Program-made: the position numbers and the translations under genes
Shown here: positions 8,926 to 17,446 of the stretch, piece by piece
Position numbering within the stretch: the stretch's first letter is position 1
Layout: the number at the start of each line of letters is the position of its first letter
Assembly (NCBI GenBank): GCA_044226785.1
Contig: JBGAGK010000001.1
Span: 248,001 to 312,000, forward strand
DNA from: TMP-86 sp039807285
GTDB lineage: Bacteria > Pseudomonadota > Gammaproteobacteria > Steroidobacterales > Steroidobacteraceae
Reading direction: 5' to 3'
Length of the DNA stretch: 64,000 bases
The notes under the pieces: generated by a model
Database searches by the model: none
Seen by the model: the letters and a program-made list of their open reading frames with translations, nothing else
Told to the model about the DNA's origin: nothing

Positions 8926-9315
8926 TCACGCTTTGGCGCGCAGATGCCTTGCAGCAAGCCTGATCAATGCCGCGCCACCCGGGATCCTGGCCAGGAGGAA
9001 CAGTCTCCGCCAGAAGCGTCGTGTATCGGGTTGCAGGGTGGGCAGATCCAGGCTCCGGTACAGATCGGGCAGCGGCTCATGCACGAGGATCGAAGCTGCG
9101 TCCACGGTTGCATCACCCGTCTCACCTGAAAGACGCAGTGTCACACCCCGATCATGCCAGAGGATCTCGATCGTACCCGTGTGCACCGTCATGCCCCGCT
9201 GCCACGAAGCATCTGCCGCGGCTGCATCGGCGCCGGCGGGCAATTCCCGCATGTCGATCAGGCCCCCGCCACGCGCGTTCAGTGAAAAGCGGCCCGTCCA
9301 GATTCTGCGATTCAT
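8926..9315 (-). CDS. Hypothetical protein
   Basis: 129-residue basic protein of no family I recognise, from ATG 9315. The first half is beta-rich (FSLNARGGGLIDMREL ... GTIEILWHDRGVTLRLSG), and the C-terminus has a hydrophobic, arginine-flanked helix (FLLARIPGGAALIRLAARHLRAKA) that could sit at a membrane surface. It is divergent from the MATE gene with only 27 bases between the starts, so the two promoters must overlap or lie in each other's coding region. The reading frame remains open far upstream across the MATE gene, but that extension is antisense to a clear transporter and was not used. Confidence 0.55.
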   Translation of the reverse strand: MNRRIWTGRFSLNARGGGLIDMRELPAGADAAAADASWQRGMTVHTGTIEILWHDRGVTLRLSGETGDATVDAASILVHEPLPDLYRSLDLPTLQPDTRRFWRRLFLLARIPGGAALIRLAARHLRAKA

Positions 9316-9342
9316 CGTTGCAATGATATTCTGCCGCGCTTC

Positions 9343-10773
9343 ATGCATGGCGAAAACACAATATTGCTGCCCGGTCAGCGCATCGGAGCGGATGGCAAGC
9401 CGCACCTGGATTATGCCGCAATCGGCGCATTGGCATTTCCATTCATGCTGAACAGCGCGGTGCAGGCCGTGCTCAATGCCACCGACACCTGGTTCATCGG
9501 GCGGTTGTCGGCAAATGCGACGTCGGCCATCGGCGCGGTGTACTGGCCGGTTCTGGTATTCCTGGTGCTGCTCGGCGGACTGGGCATGGCGGTCCAGACC
9601 CTGGTGGCGCAGTGCTACGGGAGCCGGCGCTATGCGCGCGCATCCCATGTCTCCTGGATATCGCTGTGGGCGGCCCTGTTTACGGTGCCGCTGTTCGTGT
9701 ACCTGGCGCTTGCAGGGCGCCGGCTGTTTTCGCCATTCGGCCTGCCTGACGAAGTACTGGCACTGGCGATGGACTACTGGGAGCCGCGCATGCTCACCGC
9801 TCCACTGGGCGTGGCGCTCTGGGGGCAGATGGGATTCTTCAACGGCATAGGCCGGCCCCGAATCACCCTGGTGCTGTCGGTCGGCGTCGCAGTACTCAAT
9901 GCCCTGCTCAACCAGATCTTCATCTTCCGCTACGGCTGGGGCATTGCAGGATCCGCATGGGCGACGGGCGTGGCGCAGGCGGTGGGGCTGATCACCGCCA
10001 TGATGCTGTTCCTGAATTCCGCCACACGCCGCCAGTTCCGCTCTCACCTGACCCTGCGCCTGCGCACAGCCGGTCTGATCCAGCAGGCGAAGCTGGGCAT
10101 GCCCATGGGGTTGCTTGCAGCCGCCGACATCCTCGGCTTTGCCCTGTTCCAGCTCATGCAGGTGCGCCTTGGAACGGTGGACGGTGCCGCATCCCAGATC
10201 GTGATGATGCTGACCTCCTTTGCCTACATGCCCGCGTACGGTCTCGGACTTGCGGGCACCACGCTCGTGGGTCAGTCGATCGGAGCGGGCCATCGCGACT
10301 GGGCGTTTGCGCTCGGCAACCGGATCATCTTCGGGGTCGTGATTTACATGGGACTCACGGGCATCGCGCTGGCAGTGCTGGGTCCCTGGATCCTGCCCTT
10401 CTTCCAGGAGAGTACGGATCCGCGCGCGGCTGCGGTCGTCACGCGCGCAGGGCTCCTGCTGTGGATTGCGGCCGGCTACCAGTTCTTCGACGGCCTGAAC
10501 ATCTCCAGCAGTGCCTGCCTGCGCGGGGCGGGCGATGCCCTGGTGCCTGCGTTCATGGTCATCGCCCTGTCATGGCTGGTGTTCGTACCGCTGGCGCATG
10601 CACTCTCGTTCGCGCCCGGCCAGGGTTGGGCCTCGTGGCTTCCGGCGCTGGGATTCGGTACCGTCGGAGGATGGTCGGCCGCCGTGGCCTATATCATGCT
10701 GCTGGGACTGATGTTGTGGCTGCGCTGGCGTTCGGGCGCCTGGCGGCGCATCCAGCTCACGTTCACTCATTGA
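9343..10773 (+). CDS. MATE-family efflux transporter
   Basis: 476-residue polytopic protein with about twelve hydrophobic segments in two six-helix halves, the MATE layout. The N-terminal half carries the family pattern around PFMLNSAVQAVLNATDTWFI and GGLGMAVQTLVAQCYGSRR; the second half repeats it (YGLGLAGTTLVGQSIGAGH). Such proteins expel cationic or amphipathic compounds from the cytoplasm in exchange for Na+ or H+. The substrate cannot be read from the sequence. It is followed after 13 bases by nhaA, whose sodium gradient could be relevant to a Na+-driven MATE. The start ATG has no strong ribosome site. Confidence 0.9.
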   Translation: MHGENTILLPGQRIGADGKPHLDYAAIGALAFPFMLNSAVQAVLNATDTWFIGRLSANATSAIGAVYWPVLVFLVLLGGLGMAVQTLVAQCYGSRRYARASHVSWISLWAALFTVPLFVYLALAGRRLFSPFGLPDEVLALAMDYWEPRMLTAPLGVALWGQMGFFNGIGRPRITLVLSVGVAVLNALLNQIFIFRYGWGIAGSAWATGVAQAVGLITAMMLFLNSATRRQFRSHLTLRLRTAGLIQQAKLGMPMGLLAAADILGFALFQLMQVRLGTVDGAASQIVMMLTSFAYMPAYGLGLAGTTLVGQSIGAGHRDWAFALGNRIIFGVVIYMGLTGIALAVLGPWILPFFQESTDPRAAAVVTRAGLLLWIAAGYQFFDGLNISSSACLRGAGDALVPAFMVIALSWLVFVPLAHALSFAPGQGWASWLPALGFGTVGGWSAAVAYIMLLGLMLWLRWRSGAWRRIQLTFTH

Positions 10774-10786
10774 GACGGATTTCTGC

Positions 10787-11977
10787 GTGTCCGGAAAGCC
10801 CCCATTCGCATTCAGATACAGCATCTCGCCCGGCGTTGCGCTGACGGTTGCGGCCGTACTGGCCCTGGCCGTTGCAAATTCTGCCTGGCACGAATCATAT
10901 CTCCAGCTGTTGCAGCTGCCGCTGGGCTCCGACTCGCTCCACTTGCGCAAGAGCCTGCTGCTGTGGGTCAACGACGGGCTGATGGCCCTGTTCTTCCTGC
11001 TGGTGGGGCTCGAGATCAAGCGTGAACTGCTGACCGGAGAGCTGTCTTCACCCCGCCGGATGCTGTTGCCGTGCCTGGCGGCCCTGGGCGGCATGATCGT
11101 CCCGGCCCTGTTCTATCTGGCGCTCAACCATCATGACCCGGTGGCTGCGCGCGGCTGGGCGATTCCCTGCGCCACGGACATCGCGTTCGCACTGGGCGTG
11201 ATTTCGCTCCTGGGCTCGCGCATACCTCCCGCACTGAAGCTTTTTCTCATGGCAGTGGCCATCATCGATGACCTCGGCGCCATCCTGATCATCGCACTCT
11301 TCTACACCGACGCCCTGTCCCTGACGATGCTCGGCGGCGCGTCATTGTGCGGACTCGGGCTGCTGGCGATGAACCTTGCAGGCGTTCGCCGGGTTGCCGC
11401 GTATCTGCTGACCGGCGCGCTGTTGTGGTACTTCGTGCTCAAGTCCGGTGTGCATCCCACGATCGCGGGTGTGGTCACGGCTCTGGCGATCCCGCTGCGC
11501 GGTTCCCAGGCGCGTTCCCCCACGCAATCCAGTGTGCTCGAAGCTCTGGAACATCGGCTGGAACCGTGGGTCGAATTCGGCGTGCTCCCAATGTTCGCCT
11601 TCTGCAACGCAGGTCTCGATCTTCGTGGCCCGGGCATCGACGCCCTTCTGCAGCCCGTCACCCTGGGCATCATGCTCGGCCTGGTGGCCGGCAAGGCGGT
11701 TGGTGTCTTCTCGACAGGCTGCCTTCTGGTCGGGATGGGCTGGGCAGACCGGCCTTCCGGCACTGGCACACTGCATGGCATCGGGGTCGCCTGCCTGTGC
11801 GGCATCGGCTTCACCATGAGCCTGTTCATCGGCTCCCTCGCATTTGGGCAGAGCGGGCCACATGCTGATCAGGTCAGGATGGGCGTGATGGGGGGATCCC
11901 TGATCGCCGCCACACTGGGCCTGCTTGTCTTGTGGATCGCCGCGGGCAGGACCGTTTCACCCGCTGGAGCGAGGTGA
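10787..11977 (+). CDS. nhaA: Na+/H+ antiporter NhaA
   Basis: 396-residue inner-membrane antiporter that expels Na+ using inward proton flow. The ion-binding pair is D161-D162 in AVAIIDDLGAI, and the assembly-region aspartate is D131 in CATDIAFALG. The N-terminal signature WVNDGLMALFFLLVGLEIKRE is complete. Around eleven to twelve hydrophobic segments and the length agree with the family. The start is GTG at 10787. It lies 13 bases after the MATE gene, and its stop overlaps the dacB start (TGATG), so translation of the pair is probably coupled. A role in pH and sodium homeostasis is established for the family. Confidence 0.95.
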   Translation: MSGKPPFAFRYSISPGVALTVAAVLALAVANSAWHESYLQLLQLPLGSDSLHLRKSLLLWVNDGLMALFFLLVGLEIKRELLTGELSSPRRMLLPCLAALGGMIVPALFYLALNHHDPVAARGWAIPCATDIAFALGVISLLGSRIPPALKLFLMAVAIIDDLGAILIIALFYTDALSLTMLGGASLCGLGLLAMNLAGVRRVAAYLLTGALLWYFVLKSGVHPTIAGVVTALAIPLRGSQARSPTQSSVLEALEHRLEPWVEFGVLPMFAFCNAGLDLRGPGIDALLQPVTLGIMLGLVAGKAVGVFSTGCLLVGMGWADRPSGTGTLHGIGVACLCGIGFTMSLFIGSLAFGQSGPHADQVRMGVMGGSLIAATLGLLVLWIAAGRTVSPAGAR

Positions 11978-13455
11978 TGCACGGGCGGGCCTGGAGTGTC
12001 GTTTCCTGGAAGCTCGCACGGGGCTCGCGGGTCACGGCGGGGCTCGCGATCATGACGATCACGCTCGCGGTGCCGCCCTGCGCCGTTGCACAGCGTGCAC
12101 CTGCCGTACCGCCGGCCGTGCTGCAGGCGATTGCCGCGCAGCGCCTGCCGCAGAGCGCGGTGAGCTTCGTGGTGATGGATCCGGATGATTCGCGGATCGT
12201 TGCAGCGCTCAATCCCGCGGTTCCGCGAAGCCCCGCTTCGACAGTCAAGGTGGTGACCACATTCGCAAGTCTCGACATGCTGGGCCCGGTCTACACCTGG
12301 CACACGCGCGCGCTGCTGAAGGGAGAACTGGAAAGCGGCACGTTGAAGGGCGATCTCGTCCTGCAGGGCGGGGGCGATCCGTACATGACACTGGAACGGT
12401 GGTGGAGCTTCGCACGGGCTCTGCGCAACCAGGGTCTGCAACGCATCCATGGCAACATCATCATCGACGACGGCAGCTTCCATGTCACGCAGACCGATCG
12501 GGGTGCCTTCGACGGCAAGCCCAATCGCAACTACAACGTGCTGCCCGATGCCCTGATGGTCAATTTCCAGAACGTTGAATTCAGGCTGCGGGCCAATCCG
12601 GCCACGCGCAGGGTGGAGATCGATGCCGATCCCCTGCCTGCCAACCTCGTGATCGACAATCGGGTGCGTTACTCCACCAGCCGCTGCCGTGGACCTTCAC
12701 GCCGGGTGGACTATGCCGTGGATCCCCGGGACGACCGCCGCGTCATCTTCAATGGCGCGCTGTCTGCGGAATGTGCGCCCCGGAGTTTCGGCCGCGTCGT
12801 GATGAGCCCTGCCGAATACGCCTACGGCACTTTCCTGGCGATCTGGCGGGAACTGGGCGGGGAATTCGACGGGCAACTGGTGCTGGGGGCCAGTCCTGCC
12901 GATGCACGTCCGTACCTGTCCTTCGACTCGCTGAGCCTGGCGGAAATCGTGCGCCTGACCAACAAGTTCAGCAGCAATCTCATGGCGCGGCACCTGTTGC
13001 TCACTCTCGGCATGGAGAGATTCGGCTTGCCGGGCACGCCCGGGAAAGGCGCACAGGCCATCGAGGAATGGAGCCGGCAGCGCGGTCTGCCGCTTGCCGA
13101 TGTGGAACTCGACAATGGTTCGGGCCTGTCGCGTATCACGCGGATCACGGTGAGCGAACTGGCCACGGTGCTCAATGCTGCGTACCACAGCCGCTATGCA
13201 CCCGAATTCCTGAGCTCACTCCCCCTGGCCGGGCTCGACGGAACCCTGCGCCGTCGGCTGAAGGAAACGCCGGCCGGCGCTGCCCGTCTCAAGACCGGTC
13301 ATATCGATGGCGTCAGCGGCATCGCCGGCTATGTCAATGCCGGCAGCGGTCATACTTTCGTGGTGGTAAGCCTGGTCAATCATCCGCGTGCCGACTTCGG
13401 CGCAGGCGAGCCCGTGCACGCCGCACTCGTGGACTGGGTACTCGGGAATCTCTAG
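11977..13455 (+). CDS. dacB: D-alanyl-D-alanine carboxypeptidase/endopeptidase (PBP4 type)
   Basis: Periplasmic S13-family penicillin-binding protein that trims or cleaves peptidoglycan cross-links. 492 residues from ATG 11977, chosen because GGAG lies 8 bases upstream and the start overlaps the nhaA stop; a longer frame from 11932 exists. A hydrophobic export segment spans ~18-39. The serine-penicilloyl motifs are S88-T-V-K91, SSN in NKFSSNLMARH, and KTG at ~439-441 (LKTGHIDGVSGIAGY). The large insertion between motifs I and II is typical of PBP4. Coupling to nhaA is unusual but is shown only by adjacency. Confidence 0.93.
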   Translation: MHGRAWSVVSWKLARGSRVTAGLAIMTITLAVPPCAVAQRAPAVPPAVLQAIAAQRLPQSAVSFVVMDPDDSRIVAALNPAVPRSPASTVKVVTTFASLDMLGPVYTWHTRALLKGELESGTLKGDLVLQGGGDPYMTLERWWSFARALRNQGLQRIHGNIIIDDGSFHVTQTDRGAFDGKPNRNYNVLPDALMVNFQNVEFRLRANPATRRVEIDADPLPANLVIDNRVRYSTSRCRGPSRRVDYAVDPRDDRRVIFNGALSAECAPRSFGRVVMSPAEYAYGTFLAIWRELGGEFDGQLVLGASPADARPYLSFDSLSLAEIVRLTNKFSSNLMARHLLLTLGMERFGLPGTPGKGAQAIEEWSRQRGLPLADVELDNGSGLSRITRITVSELATVLNAAYHSRYAPEFLSSLPLAGLDGTLRRRLKETPAGAARLKTGHIDGVSGIAGYVNAGSGHTFVVVSLVNHPRADFGAGEPVHAALVDWVLGNL

Positions 13456-13461
13456 CGCGTT

Positions 13462-13493
13462 TCGAGCGGAGGTCATGCATGACCTCGGTTCGA
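13462..13493. repeat. 32-bp interrupted palindrome downstream of dacB
   Basis: The core GAGGTCATGCATGACCTC (13469-13486) is a perfect 18-bp palindrome, flanked symmetrically three bases out by TCGA on each side. It starts 7 bases after the dacB stop. No T-run follows, so it is not a standard intrinsic terminator. It could be a protein-binding site or a hairpin stabilising the nhaA-dacB mRNA 3' end. Confidence 0.85.
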
Positions 13494-13633
13494 TCAAGTC
13501 GGCCGGCGTCCCCCGTGCCTTCGCACCCGAGGATGGCGGGTGTGCAGGACACAACCGGACCTGATGCTCGCACAACAGACGCTTCGTGGTGCAAGCTGCG
13601 CTGCGGGCCTGAAATTATCTCCCAAAAAAGGCG

Positions 13634-13654
13634 TATAGTATGTACTGATACATA
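13634..13654 (+). promoter_or_regulatory. Putative promoter -10 and operator of the toxin-antitoxin module
   Basis: A -10-like TATAGT (13634-13639) overlaps the left arm of an inverted repeat TATGTA-CTGA-TACATA (13639-13654). The repeat sits 21 bases before the antitoxin ATG. Antitoxins of the Phd type autoregulate by binding such palindromes, so this is the likely operator. No good -35 box was seen; the best is CTGAAA with a 19-base spacer. A GGAGG ribosome site follows at 13666-13670. Confidence 0.55.
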
Positions 13655-13675
13655 TTTTACATTCCGGAGGTAGTC

Positions 13676-13930
13676 ATGAGTACCGTCAGCGCCAGTGCCC
13701 TGGCCAGAAATACCCGGAAAATTCTTGATCGGGTTTCGAGCCGGGGCGAGACAGTGCTGGTCGAACGCAATCGCACCACCGTTGCGCGCATCGTTCCACC
13801 GGAACGGATCATGACGGCAGATCAGGCACTCAGCGGACTGCGCGCCACACTGAAGCCCAAACATGCCAGGGATTGGTTGAAGGACAGCAAAGGGACATTT
13901 GGCGAGCGAGTCAGCAATCCGTGGGAATGA
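13676..13930 (+). CDS. Phd/YefM-type antitoxin
   Basis: 84-residue antitoxin, the first gene of a two-gene module. The N-terminal pattern (MSTVSASALARNTRKILDRV, then ETVLVERNRTTVARIVP) is the DNA-binding/dimerisation fold of Phd/YefM proteins. The acidic/basic C-terminal tail (residues ~45-84) would wrap the toxin. GGAGG lies 5 bases before the ATG. The stop overlaps the toxin start by four bases (ATGA), the usual arrangement that ties antitoxin to toxin synthesis. It should repress its own promoter through the inverted repeat just upstream. Confidence 0.85.
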   Translation: MSTVSASALARNTRKILDRVSSRGETVLVERNRTTVARIVPPERIMTADQALSGLRATLKPKHARDWLKDSKGTFGERVSNPWE

Positions 13931-14328
13931 TCCTGGACAGTTGCGTCTGGGTCGGCATCGCCTCAGGACAGCTGGACCCCCGGACGATCATCGCCATGAC
14001 GGGGGATGAACCTGTCTTCGTGTCGGTGATCTCGCTTGGCGAATTGCGGTTCGGAATCGAGTCCTGTTCGAACCCTGCCGAAAGGGCGACCAGGTCCGCT
14101 TGTCTGCGCCAGCTGGAGGACAGACCCACGCTTGAAATTTCGAAACACACTGCCGCTGCATTCGGCGTCCTGGCCGCTGCCGTCAAGAGTGGCGGCCGAT
14201 CACCGCGCCCCCGCTATAACGACCTGTGGATCGCCGCCCAGGCCATCGAGCACGGGTATTCCTTGCTTACCCTGAATCCCGGCGATTTTTCAGGCCTGCC
14301 GGGCCTGAGCTGCCTCGCTCCCGGTTGA
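13927..14328 (+). CDS. PIN-domain (VapC-like) toxin ribonuclease
   Basis: 133 residues from the ATG that overlaps the antitoxin stop. The PIN acidic residues are in place: D4 in MILDSCVW, E39 in SLGELRFGIE, D99 in YNDLWIAA, and a fourth near D120 in LNPGDF. VapC-type toxins are Mg2+-dependent RNases that cleave tRNA or rRNA and are silenced by their antitoxin. The longer frame starting at 13873 would read through the antitoxin gene and was not used. Its last 62 bases overlap the 3' end of the convergent methyltransferase gene, which suggests insertion next to, or into, that gene. Confidence 0.88.
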   Translation: MILDSCVWVGIASGQLDPRTIIAMTGDEPVFVSVISLGELRFGIESCSNPAERATRSACLRQLEDRPTLEISKHTAAAFGVLAAAVKSGGRSPRPRYNDLWIAAQAIEHGYSLLTLNPGDFSGLPGLSCLAPG

Positions 14329-14983
14329 TCGGCCCATCGCTCTTGCAGGATCCGGCGCCACGTAGCGGCGCCCGCACGGCCCCAGGGTCCTCCAGTTCCC
14401 AGCGGATCACGCCCACATTGCGCCGGACCCACACACCGTATCCGAGGAATTCGAAATCGCGGCGCAGCTTCTTCAGGTACCAGGCACCGGGACGGATGCG
14501 CACATCGCGGGAATCGGTGCGTGAGCGCTCGCAATTGCGGCGCCAGTCCGTGCGGGTGAGCGCCGAGAAATACAGCGCGCTCCGGGTCAGATGCGCAAAA
14601 TTGTCCAGCGCGCGCGCGGCCTCGGCATCGTCCAGGTACTGCAGGACGTCGTAGCACACCAGCAGGTCGGCCGGCCGGGCCGGCCGGTATTGCGCGATGC
14701 TACCCTGGATCCAGCCGTATCGCCGGCACAGGTAGTCGCTGACTTCGAGCCCCGTGTAGCGCGCTCGAGGCAGCGCACGCGCGAACGCCCGTTGCATGAG
14801 GCCAATGCCGCAGCCCGCATCCAGGATGCTGCGGACGGGCAACTCGGCATAGCGGAGCACCGCGGCGATCATTTCGGCGCGCACACCCATCTCGCGCGCG
14901 CTGGTCACGCGCGTGTCGCGCGAATAGTAGAAGCGATGGAAGTACTGGCGGTCGAAGCGCTGCCTTGCGGGCAGGGACTTCAT
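14267..14983 (-). CDS. Class I SAM-dependent methyltransferase, C-terminus read through from the toxin locus
   Basis: 238 residues with a Rossmann-type methyltransferase core: motif I is ILDAGCGIG (residues ~53-61), motif II-like YTGLEVSDYLC, and motif IV-like ADLLVCYDVLQYLDD. The substrate is unknown. The final ~35 residues (after WELEDPGAV) are arginine/glycine/serine-rich, carry no fold, and are encoded partly by DNA antisense to the toxin gene. They are therefore likely a replaced or extended tail. The gene is 16 bases downstream of glmS on the same strand and may be transcribed with it. Confidence 0.8.
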   Translation of the reverse strand: MKSLPARQRFDRQYFHRFYYSRDTRVTSAREMGVRAEMIAAVLRYAELPVRSILDAGCGIGLMQRAFARALPRARYTGLEVSDYLCRRYGWIQGSIAQYRPARPADLLVCYDVLQYLDDAEAARALDNFAHLTRSALYFSALTRTDWRRNCERSRTDSRDVRIRPGAWYLKKLRRDFEFLGYGVWVRRNVGVIRWELEDPGAVRAPLRGAGSCKSDGPINRERGSSGPAGLKNRRDSG

Positions 14984-14999
14984 GCCGGCTGGTGCAGCA

Positions 15000-16835
15000 T
15001 CATTCGACGGTCACGCTCTTGGCGAGGTTGCGCGGCTGATCGACATCGGTGCCCTTGAGCACCGCGACATGGTAGGCCAGCAGTTGCAGCGGAATGGTGT
15101 AGACCATGGGCGCCTGGAAATAGCTGACATGCGCCGGCATCGGGATCACCGTGACGCCATCGCCGCTTTCCATGCCCGCTTGCGGGTCTGCGAACACGAA
15201 CAGCTCACCGCCACGCGCCCGCACCTCCTGCAGATTCGACTTCAGCTTCTCCAGCAGATCGTTGTTGGGCGCGACCGTGATCACCGGCATGTCCTCGTCC
15301 ACCAGCGCCAGCGGTCCGTGCTTGAGCTCGCCCGCGGCGTAGGCCTCGGCATGGATGTAGGAGATTTCCTTGAGCTTCAGTGCGCCTTCCATGGCCAGGG
15401 AATGCAACGCACCGCGGCCGAGGAACAGCGCGTGGCGCTTCTCCACGAACTTCTCGGCCAGGCTCCGGATCACCGGATCCAGGGCCAGGGTCTTCTCCAC
15501 CAGGGCGGGGAGTTCGAGGAGCCGGGTGACCAGACCGCGCTCGCGTTCGGCATCGGCACCGTTGTGCTTTGCCAGAGCGATCACCAGCATCGCAAGTGCC
15601 GTGAGCTGGGTGGTGAAGGCCTTGGTCGAAGCCACGCCGATCTCGGGTCCTGCGCGGGTCAGCAGCACCAGATCCGAATCGCGCACCATGGAGCTTTCCG
15701 GCACGTTGCAGATAGCCAGCGTGGACAGATAGCCGTGCTGCTTCGCCAGCCGCAGTGCCGCCAGGGTATCGGCCGTTTCACCCGACTGCGAGATGACCAC
15801 GAACAGCGTGTCCGGCGTCACCACCGGATTGCGGTAGCGGTACTCGCTGGCGATCTCGATGCGCGCGGGCAGGCCGCAGATCTGCTCGATGAAATAAGTG
15901 GCGACGAGCCCGGCATGGTAGCTGGTCCCGCAGGCCACGATGTGCACGGCGCGGGTCCTGGCGAAGATGGCGGGCGCCGCCGGACCGAACGCCGCGTCCA
16001 GGAGCCGGCCGTTGGCGATCCGTTCCTCCAGCGTCTGGGCGATGGCGCGCGGCTGCTCGTGGATCTCCTTGAGCATGAAATGCCGGTATTCGCCCCGTTC
16101 AGCCGCATCCGCCGACAGCTCGCTTTCGCGCACCGTGCGCTGCGCCGGCTTGCCGGCCGCATCGGTGACGCGCACGCTCTTGCGGCGGATCTCCGCGACA
16201 TCGCCTTCGTTCAGGAACATGAAACGCCTCGTCACCGGCAGCAGGGCCGATACATCCGAGGCCACGAAATTCTCGTCGATCCCCAGGCCCACCACCACAG
16301 GGCAGCCCTCACGGGCGAGCACGATGCAGTCCGGATCCGATTCCTTCATCACCGCCAGTGCGTAGGCGCCCTTGAGTTCCGCGACGGTCCTGCGCACGGC
16401 CTCGAACAGATCCTTCGAGTCGCGCGAATGCCAGTCGATCCGGTGGGCGATCACCTCGGTATCGGTCTCCGAGGTGAAGATGTAGCCTCTGGCCTTGAGG
16501 TCCGTCCGCAGTTCCTCATGATTTTCGATGATGCCGTTGTGGACGATGGCCACACCGCTGGGCGACATGTGCGGGTGCGCGTTGCGCTCGCTGGGAACAC
16601 CGTGCGTGGCCCAGCGGGTATGCGCGATGCCGATGGGGCCGTGGGTATCGCTGGCGGCAACGGCATCGGTGAGGTTCTTCACCTTGCCCACGGTCCGGAG
16701 GCGCTCGATGTGCCGGCCGGAGTTCAGGACGGCGAGGCCCGCCGAGTCATAACCGCGATATTCGAGGCGCCGCAGTCCCTCGAGCAGGATCGGCACGACG
16801 TTGCGTTCGGCAATGGCTCCAACGATTCCGCACAT
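15000..16835 (-). CDS. glmS: Glutamine--fructose-6-phosphate aminotransferase (isomerizing)
   Basis: Cytosolic enzyme making glucosamine-6-phosphate from fructose-6-phosphate and glutamine, the entry step to UDP-GlcNAc for peptidoglycan and LPS. 611 residues, the normal length. The class II glutaminase half begins with the nucleophile in MCGIVGAIAERN. Two SIS sugar-isomerase domains follow (TSYHAGLVATYFIEQ and ISQSGETADTLAALR, then FLGRGALHSLAMEGALKLKE). The C-terminus KSVTVE is the conserved end that helps form the active site. glmU, its pathway partner, is nearby but separated by a padR operon on the opposite strand. Confidence 0.97.
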   Translation of the reverse strand: MCGIVGAIAERNVVPILLEGLRRLEYRGYDSAGLAVLNSGRHIERLRTVGKVKNLTDAVAASDTHGPIGIAHTRWATHGVPSERNAHPHMSPSGVAIVHNGIIENHEELRTDLKARGYIFTSETDTEVIAHRIDWHSRDSKDLFEAVRRTVAELKGAYALAVMKESDPDCIVLAREGCPVVVGLGIDENFVASDVSALLPVTRRFMFLNEGDVAEIRRKSVRVTDAAGKPAQRTVRESELSADAAERGEYRHFMLKEIHEQPRAIAQTLEERIANGRLLDAAFGPAAPAIFARTRAVHIVACGTSYHAGLVATYFIEQICGLPARIEIASEYRYRNPVVTPDTLFVVISQSGETADTLAALRLAKQHGYLSTLAICNVPESSMVRDSDLVLLTRAGPEIGVASTKAFTTQLTALAMLVIALAKHNGADAERERGLVTRLLELPALVEKTLALDPVIRSLAEKFVEKRHALFLGRGALHSLAMEGALKLKEISYIHAEAYAAGELKHGPLALVDEDMPVITVAPNNDLLEKLKSNLQEVRARGGELFVFADPQAGMESGDGVTVIPMPAHVSYFQAPMVYTIPLQLLAYHVAVLKGTDVDQPRNLAKSVTVE

Positions 16836-16991
16836 GATCCCTGATGACTCCTCTGACGAACGATTCTGGCCGGCCCTTCTGTCGGAAGGGTCATTCTGCC
16901 CGAGTACCGGTCAGGCATCTGTCCGGAACGATAAATATTCGATCTGGATCAAGAACCAACCCGAGGAAATCATCCCTGTCGTGTAGATCAG

Positions 16992-17030
16992 ACTATATAG
17001 CTTGATATCTAATATTAGTAACTATATAGT
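16992..17030 (+). promoter_or_regulatory. padR promoter with three 10-bp palindromes
   Basis: A good sigma70-type promoter is present: -35 TTGATA (17002-17007), 17-base spacer, -10 TATAGT (17025-17030). Three palindromic decamers are laid over it: ACTATATAGC (16992-17001, one mismatch), CTAATATTAG (17009-17018, perfect) and ACTATATAGT (17021-17030, perfect, covering the -10). PadR regulators usually autorepress through such AT-rich palindromes. The predicted transcript start is only 2-3 bases before the padR ATG. Confidence 0.75.
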
Positions 17031-17038
17031 ACAGGCCT

Positions 17039-17446
17039 ATGGACGATAGCAATACCCGGAAATTCCAGAAGGACCTCAATTCAGGCCTCGTCGGGCTGGT
17101 GTTGCTCGCGGTCCTCGCCCAGACCAGCGAAGACCTGTACGGATACGAGATCGCCAAGCGCCTGCACAAGGCCAGCGACGGCCAGCCCATCTTCAAGGAA
17201 GGCACCCTGTATCCGGTGTTGCGGGCACTGGCGGCACAGGAACTGTTGACCAGCCGCATCGTCCCGTCCTATTCCGGACCGCCGCGCCGCTATTACCGGA
17301 TCACCGAGCAGGGCCGCGCCGTGCTGTCGCAGTGGCGCAGCGTGTGGCGTGACACCCGCAGCTTCGTAGACCAGTTCACCGAATCCGGGCATCCGGAACC
17401 GGCCCGGCCCTCGCCCACGGCCACCCAGCATCGGGAGTCACCATGA
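17039..17446 (+). CDS. PadR-family transcriptional regulator
   Basis: 135 residues. The winged-helix PadR core spans ~14-100: LLAVLAQTSEDLYGYEIAKR, then GTLYPVLRALAAQELL (recognition region) and the wing with RRYYRITEQGRAVL. Small PadR proteins of this kind respond to ligands or envelope stress and repress their own operon. The promoter just upstream is covered by matching palindromes. The gene overlaps the next one by four bases (ATGA), and PadR plus a DUF1700/sensor membrane protein is a recurrent pair. The mRNA leader looks almost absent. Confidence 0.92.
   Translation: MDDSNTRKFQKDLNSGLVGLVLLAVLAQTSEDLYGYEIAKRLHKASDGQPIFKEGTLYPVLRALAAQELLTSRIVPSYSGPPRRYYRITEQGRAVLSQWRSVWRDTRSFVDQFTESGHPEPARPSPTATQHRESP

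Noticed and set aside
9316..10293. Upstream extension of the 129-residue hypothetical gene to 455 codons
   Set aside because: The extension is antisense to the MATE transporter and only the last part looks protein-like.
14982..16844. 620-codon open frame opposite glmS
   Set aside because: Same reason; glmS is certain on the other strand and this frame shows no fold or ribosome site.
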